A stretch of 9,175 nucleotides of DNA from JBPOIS01 sp052034295. Its GTDB lineage: Bacteria; Pseudomonadota; Gammaproteobacteria; Pseudomonadales; Moraxellaceae. Every line of letters begins with the position of its first letter. Position 1 is the first letter of the stretch. A program made the position numbers and the translations under genes. This document shows, piece by piece, positions 5,792-9,175 of this stretch. The stretch lies in contig JBPOIS010000013.1 in NCBI GenBank assembly GCA_052034295.1, positions 1 through 9,175 of the forward strand, in the 5' to 3' direction. The notes beneath the pieces are model-generated. The model saw only the letters and a program-made list of their open reading frames with translations. It ran no database searches and was not told where the DNA came from.

Positions 5792-6718
5792 ATGAGCACA
5801 CCTGACACCCAGCTGGCGCTGGGCGACCATGCCGCCAGGCAGTTGGCCAACGCCACCAAAACCGTTCCCCAACTCTCAACGATTACCCCGCGTTGGCTGA
5901 CCCATTTGTTGCAGTGGTTGCCGGTTGAAGCGGGTATTTATCGCGTCAACAGCGTGAACAATACCGCTGACATCCAGGTGGCCTGTACGCAGCGTGATGA
6001 ATCACAGTTACCGCAGACCTTTGTGGATTATGACCCACAGCCACGCGAATATTTTCTCAACGGTGTGTCAACCGTATTGGATGTCCATACACGGGTGTCT
6101 GATTTATACAGCAGCCCACATGATCAAATCAAAGAACAACTGCGCTTAACCATCGAGACGATCAAAGAGCGTCAGGAAAGCGAACTGATCAACAACCCTG
6201 AATATGGCTTGTTGGCGAGCGTCCAAGATTCCCAGCGGATCTCGACCTTGACCGGTGCGCCAACGCCAGATGATCTCGACGATTTGTTGACCAAAGTCTG
6301 GAAAGAGCCAGGGTTCTTTTTGACCCATCCGCTCGCGATTGCCGCATTTGGACGCGAGTGTACCCGTCGTGGTGTGCCACCGCCCACCGTGAGTTTGTTT
6401 GGCTCGCAATTTTTGACATGGCGCGGTATCCCACTGATTCCATCCGACAAAGTGCCGCTTGAAGACGGCAAAACCAAAATTTTGCTGTTGCGCGTCGGCG
6501 AAAAACGTCAAGGTGTGGTCGGTTTGTTCCAACCGGGTTTGGCAGGTGAGCAATCGCCGGGGCTGTCGGTACGCTTTATGGGCATCAATCGTCATGCGAT
6601 TGCGTCTTATTTGGTGTCGTTGTACTGCTCACTCGCGGTGTTGACCGAAGATGCGCTTGCCGTACTCGATGACGTGGAGGTGGGCAAATATCATGACTAC
6701 CCAGACACCTACAAGTAA
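5792..6718 (+). CDS. Family 2A encapsulin shell protein (SrpI-like)
   Basis: This 308-aa protein matches what I know of family 2A encapsulin shell subunits, the SrpI-like branch with an HK97 phage-capsid fold. Many copies assemble into a closed icosahedral compartment in the cytoplasm. Recognisable features are the N-terminal arm LALGDHAARQLANATKTVPQ (8-27), the following helix RWLTHLLQWLPVEAG (34-48), a central helical segment rich in charged residues around EQLRLTIETIKERQESEL, and a long C-terminal helix with VSLYCSLAVLTEDALAVLDD. Its length is normal for the family, with no frameshift or truncation. The decisive context is the gene directly downstream, a cysteine desulfurase with a long disordered extension, which is the defining cargo of family 2A. 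The 3' end overlaps that gene by 26 bases. Codon use differs from polA and epsC: about 20 TTG leucine codons against one in epsC. It has no cyclic-nucleotide-binding insertion, which separates it from family 2B shells. Confidence 0.93.
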   Translation: MSTPDTQLALGDHAARQLANATKTVPQLSTITPRWLTHLLQWLPVEAGIYRVNSVNNTADIQVACTQRDESQLPQTFVDYDPQPREYFLNGVSTVLDVHTRVSDLYSSPHDQIKEQLRLTIETIKERQESELINNPEYGLLASVQDSQRISTLTGAPTPDDLDDLLTKVWKEPGFFLTHPLAIAAFGRECTRRGVPPPTVSLFGSQFLTWRGIPLIPSDKVPLEDGKTKILLLRVGEKRQGVVGLFQPGLAGEQSPGLSVRFMGINRHAIASYLVSLYCSLAVLTEDALAVLDDVEVGKYHDYPDTYK

Positions 6719-7430
6719 GCTTGAGGGGGTCGATGGGGTGCAGGGGCTTGCGCCTGCACCCGCGCATCTGCCCGATGAAGCTGCGCTCGGTCGTTGGGCG
6801 AGTGCTTTGTTTGCAGCACTGCCCAACCAAACGCCAGTATTGGAGTCGCCAGTCTTGCCATCGGGTGATCCCAAGATCGGTGTACCTGCGCATGCGCCAC
6901 AACCGAGTGATCCCACCGCAGCACTTGCCGGTCGCATTCCTGCATTGGTACAAGGGCAATCGCGCCACGCGGAGATTCCGGCTCATCTGCCCAATCTCCC
7001 CAATCATTTGAAGTCACATCCTGATCGGATTCGGCAGTCTTTACCCGTGGTGGGTGGCGCACATCTGCCGCAAGCACCGATTCAGCCGACGATCCCCAGC
7101 AGCCCAGAGCTGAATGTCCCTGCGTTGGGGTTGCCACACGCACCATCGGTATCCGGCTCGCCATTTTATTTTGTGGATGAGTTGGCCGCACCGCCCTCGG
7201 CACGTCCTGAGCTGGCGCTACCACATCAGGCACTGCAACCGACCGCATTTGGTTTACCGAGTGATGGTCAGTTGCAGGCACTGTTGAGTGATACCCGCCA
7301 TCAATCGGCACCGACTCGGCAGGATTTTTATTTCCTCAATCCGCCCGTGGTGGCTGCACCGACTGCGGCTTATCACGGCGGTACATGGCAACAACCGGCG
7401 GTATCGAGCAGCCACCAGCCTTTTGATGTC
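6693..7430 (+). other. Disordered cargo-loading domain of the desulfurase, with internal motif repeats
   Basis: These bases encode residues 1-246, the extension missing from ordinary SufS. Three short AHLP motifs occur at 24-27, 97-100 and 123-126. An amphipathic stretch EAALGRWASALFAALPN (29-45) is the only likely helix. Two aromatic motifs repeat: PFYFVDE (157-163) and DFYFLNPP (211-218), 54 residues apart. Family 2A cargo is known to load through this domain; assigning the docking role to these particular motifs is an inference. Confidence 0.75.
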
Positions 7431-8642
7431 CATGCGGTACGCCGTGACTTTCCGATCCTGCAAGAGCAGGTGAATGGGCGTCAGTTGGTGTGGCTCGATA
7501 ACGCTGCGACCACGCACAAGCCACAGCAAGTGATTGAGCGGATCAGCTATTTTTATCAGCATGAAAACTCCAACATTCACCGCGCTGCGCATGAGCTTGC
7601 CGCCCGTGCCACCGATGCCTACGAGCATGCCCGTCGTGCCGTGGCGCGGTTTTTGGGCGCCGCTTCTGAGCAGGAGATTGTGTTTGTCCGTGGCACCACC
7701 GAAGCGATCAATTTGATTGCCAAAAGTTGGGGCGTGCAAAACATTGGCGCGGGCGATGAAATCATCGTGTCGCATCTCGAGCATCACGCCAATATCGTGC
7801 CGTGGTATCAATTGGCACAGCAGGTTGGCGCTAAGCTACGGGTAATCCCTGTGGATGACAGCGGACAAATCCAACTGTCTGCGCTCAAACAGTTGATCAA
7901 TCCGCGCACCAAGCTGGTGTCGATCACCCAAGTGTCCAATGCGCTGGGTACGGTCACACCGGTGGCTGAGGTGATTGAGATTGCTCATCAAGCCGGTGTG
8001 CGCGTGCTGGTCGATGGTGCACAAGCGGTGTCGCATATGCGGGTGGATGTGCAAGCCTTGGATGCCGATTTTTATGTCTTTTCGGGGCATAAAGTGTTTG
8101 GCCCAACAGGGATTGGTGCGTTTTATGCCAAGCCTGAGCTGCTAGAGCAGATGCCACCGTGGCAAGGCGGCGGCAACATGATCGCAGATGTGACCTTTGA
8201 GCAGGTGATTTTTCAGCCTGCGCCCAACAAGTTTGAGGCGGGCACCGGCAATATCGCCGATGCGGTAGGCTTGGGTGCAGCGATTGAGTATGTTGAGCGC
8301 TTGGGGATGGACAACATCGCCCGCTATGAGCATGACCTGCTCGAATACGGCACCCACGCACTACAGCAAATTCAAGGGCTACGCCTGATCGGCACCGCAC
8401 GTGAAAAAGCCAGTGTGATGTCATTTGTGCTCGATGGCTATAGCACCGAGCAGGTGGGCAAGGCACTCAATCAAGAAGGCATTGCCGTGCGTACCGGTCA
8501 CCATTGCGCCCAGCCGATTTTGCGCCGTTTTGGTGTGGAAGCGACTGTGCGCCCTTCGTTGGCGTTTTATAACACCACCGAAGAAATCGACCGATTGGTG
8601 GCCGTGCTGCATCGCTTGAAGCGGCGGACCCGCGGGTTCTGA
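6693..8642 (+). CDS. Encapsulin cargo cysteine desulfurase (SufS-like, with disordered N-terminal cargo domain)
   Basis: This 649-aa PLP enzyme removes sulfur from L-cysteine, giving alanine and an enzyme persulfide. Residues 247-649 are a complete group II (SufS-type) desulfurase of about 403 aa, close to free SufS. It has LDNAATTHKP near its start, the cofactor-stacking histidine region SHLEHHAN (360-367), the Schiff-base lysine K467 in SGHKVFGPTG, the persulfide cysteine C605 in RTGHHCAQP, and the substrate-binding arginine R620 in ATVRPSLAFYN. The first 245 or so residues are rich in Pro, Ala, Leu and His, with no clear fold, as expected for the extension that loads desulfurase into family 2A shells. 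The ATG at 6693 follows GTGGAGGTGGG by 8 bases and gives MTTQTPTSK; an in-frame ATG at 6651 lies deeper inside the shell gene. The 26-base overlap with the shell gene suggests coupled translation. I find no sign of decay in any catalytic motif. Confidence 0.95.
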   Translation: MTTQTPTSKLEGVDGVQGLAPAPAHLPDEAALGRWASALFAALPNQTPVLESPVLPSGDPKIGVPAHAPQPSDPTAALAGRIPALVQGQSRHAEIPAHLPNLPNHLKSHPDRIRQSLPVVGGAHLPQAPIQPTIPSSPELNVPALGLPHAPSVSGSPFYFVDELAAPPSARPELALPHQALQPTAFGLPSDGQLQALLSDTRHQSAPTRQDFYFLNPPVVAAPTAAYHGGTWQQPAVSSSHQPFDVHAVRRDFPILQEQVNGRQLVWLDNAATTHKPQQVIERISYFYQHENSNIHRAAHELAARATDAYEHARRAVARFLGAASEQEIVFVRGTTEAINLIAKSWGVQNIGAGDEIIVSHLEHHANIVPWYQLAQQVGAKLRVIPVDDSGQIQLSALKQLINPRTKLVSITQVSNALGTVTPVAEVIEIAHQAGVRVLVDGAQAVSHMRVDVQALDADFYVFSGHKVFGPTGIGAFYAKPELLEQMPPWQGGGNMIADVTFEQVIFQPAPNKFEAGTGNIADAVGLGAAIEYVERLGMDNIARYEHDLLEYGTHALQQIQGLRLIGTAREKASVMSFVLDGYSTEQVGKALNQEGIAVRTGHHCAQPILRRFGVEATVRPSLAFYNTTEEIDRLVAVLHRLKRRTRGF

Positions 8643-8648
8643 ACAGGC

Positions 8649-8676
8649 TGCCCCCACACCCACGGTGCCGGGGGCA
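8649..8676. terminator. GC-rich hairpin between convergent genes, likely transcription terminator
   Basis: TGCCCCC (8649-8655) pairs with GGGGGCA (8670-8676), and inside it CACC (8657-8660) pairs with GGTG (8664-8667) around a 3-base loop, with a small internal mismatch. It begins 6 bases after the desulfurase stop and ends 9 bases before the stop of the opposing gene, so it could serve both. There is no T-tract on either side, which lowers certainty. Confidence 0.6.
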
Positions 8677-8685
8677 CTCCGCCCC

Positions 8686-9175
8686 TCACTGGTCGTAGGG
8701 GATCTGCACGTAGGCACTGCCGTCGTCCTGTTGCTGGACGGTGATGCGCAGCCGGTGGCCATTGCTCAGCACCGCGCTGCCCTCATAAAAGCCGTCGCCA
8801 ATCTCATCGCCCAGGCTGACTTTTTTGCAGCTCACCTGACGCTGATACAACTGCTGCTGCACGATATCGGTCACGGTGCTGCACGCGCCTTCTTCCAGTG
8901 CAGCCTTGCCGCCGAACAGCGCCAGCACCAGACCGAGCGCAAAGCTGGCCATCCATGCCCAGAAATAATGCAGCGGCTGCCGCAGCAGCTGTGCCCGCTG
9001 CCACAGGTAGACCGGCACCAGCAGCGTCCACCATTTGTCCGGGGCCGGATGGCCGGATTTTTTGAGAAAATACTCATCCGCCAGGGCCAGTCCGGTGTTC
9101 AGGCCGATCGCCAGCCACCACAGGCTCCAGCCCGTGAGGCGTTCGAGCACAGCCACCGCCAGGGGCACGGCCACC
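8686..9175 (-). CDS. Small membrane protein of unknown function (partial, C-terminal part)
   Basis: The minus-strand frame is open from the window edge to TGA at 8688-8686, giving at least 162 residues. The start lies outside the window, or less likely at one of several GTG codons at the very edge. Two hydrophobic segments are seen, about residues 16-32 (WSLWWLAIGLNTGLALA) and 70-88, separated by a Trp-rich stretch with PVYLWQRAQLL (54-64). This layout, with D33-E34 after the first segment and VPVYLWQRA before the second, resembles small uncharacterised membrane proteins common in proteobacteria. A soluble tail (about 90-162) carries two cysteines (C98, C116) that could form a disulfide if it lies in the periplasm, and ends in beta-rich sequence with GSAVLSNGHRLRITV. 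I cannot name a function. Its GC-rich composition matches polA, not the shell and cargo genes. Confidence 0.75.
   Translation of the reverse strand, partial: VAVPLAVAVLERLTGWSLWWLAIGLNTGLALADEYFLKKSGHPAPDKWWTLLVPVYLWQRAQLLRQPLHYFWAWMASFALGLVLALFGGKAALEEGACSTVTDIVQQQLYQRQVSCKKVSLGDEIGDGFYEGSAVLSNGHRLRITVQQQDDGSAYVQIPYDQ

Noticed and set aside
6651..6692. In-frame ATG at 6651 as the desulfurase start
   Set aside because: It lies deep inside the shell gene and adds residues that look like out-of-frame shell sequence. The ATG at 6693 has a good ribosome-binding site and a sensible N-terminus.
5792..6718. Reading the shell gene as a phage capsid gene or prophage remnant
   Set aside because: No portal, protease, terminase or tail gene is near, and the neighbours are sulfur-metabolism genes as expected for encapsulin.
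6693..8642. Reading the desulfurase as housekeeping SufS of the SUF pathway
   Set aside because: No sufB, sufC, sufD or sufE lies nearby, the protein has a 245-residue disordered extension absent from SufS, and it overlaps an encapsulin shell gene.

Overview
The window looks like chromosomal DNA from a GC-rich gammaproteobacterium, possibly Pseudomonas- or Moraxellaceae-like. PolA resembles the E. coli enzyme throughout and has the same length (928 aa). The partial gene at the left edge resembles the Pls/PosA NRPS-like family known from Pseudomonas and Acinetobacter. This assignment is an inference from gene content, not a database match. I see no tRNA, rRNA, CRISPR array, insertion sequence or phage gene.

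Layout. At 1-696 (minus strand) lies the N-terminal 232 residues of an NRPS-like adenylating protein, cut by the window edge. A 201-bp divergent region (697-897) separates it from polA (898-3684, plus), which encodes a complete DNA polymerase I followed by a strong hairpin (3698-3726). A 374-bp gene-poor stretch (3727-4100) follows. It has an AT-rich end with a perfect inverted repeat, and only a doubtful 43-codon ORF. Four plus-strand genes come next: a single-domain rhodanese (4101-4577), an EpsC/SrpH-type serine O-acetyltransferase (4597-5661), a family 2A encapsulin shell protein (5792-6718) and a cysteine desulfurase with a 245-residue disordered N-terminal cargo domain (6693-8642). A GC-rich hairpin (8649-8676) separates the desulfurase from a convergent, truncated small membrane-protein gene (8686-9175, minus).

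The most notable content is the four-gene cluster, a complete family 2A 'desulfurase encapsulin' locus. Family knowledge gives this picture: the shell protein has an HK97-type fold and assembles into a protein nanocompartment. The SufS-like desulfurase is packaged through its disordered N-terminal extension and removes sulfur from L-cysteine, and the compartment can store elemental sulfur. The serine acetyltransferase makes O-acetylserine, the precursor of cysteine, and so could feed the desulfurase. The rhodanese could move persulfide or sulfane sulfur into or out of the store. The locus type is described in the literature, so the system as a whole is not new. The parts that may be less well described are the repeated motifs in the cargo domain, the proline-rich tail on the acetyltransferase, the composition break between the two halves of the cluster, and the regulatory-looking palindromes and hairpins.
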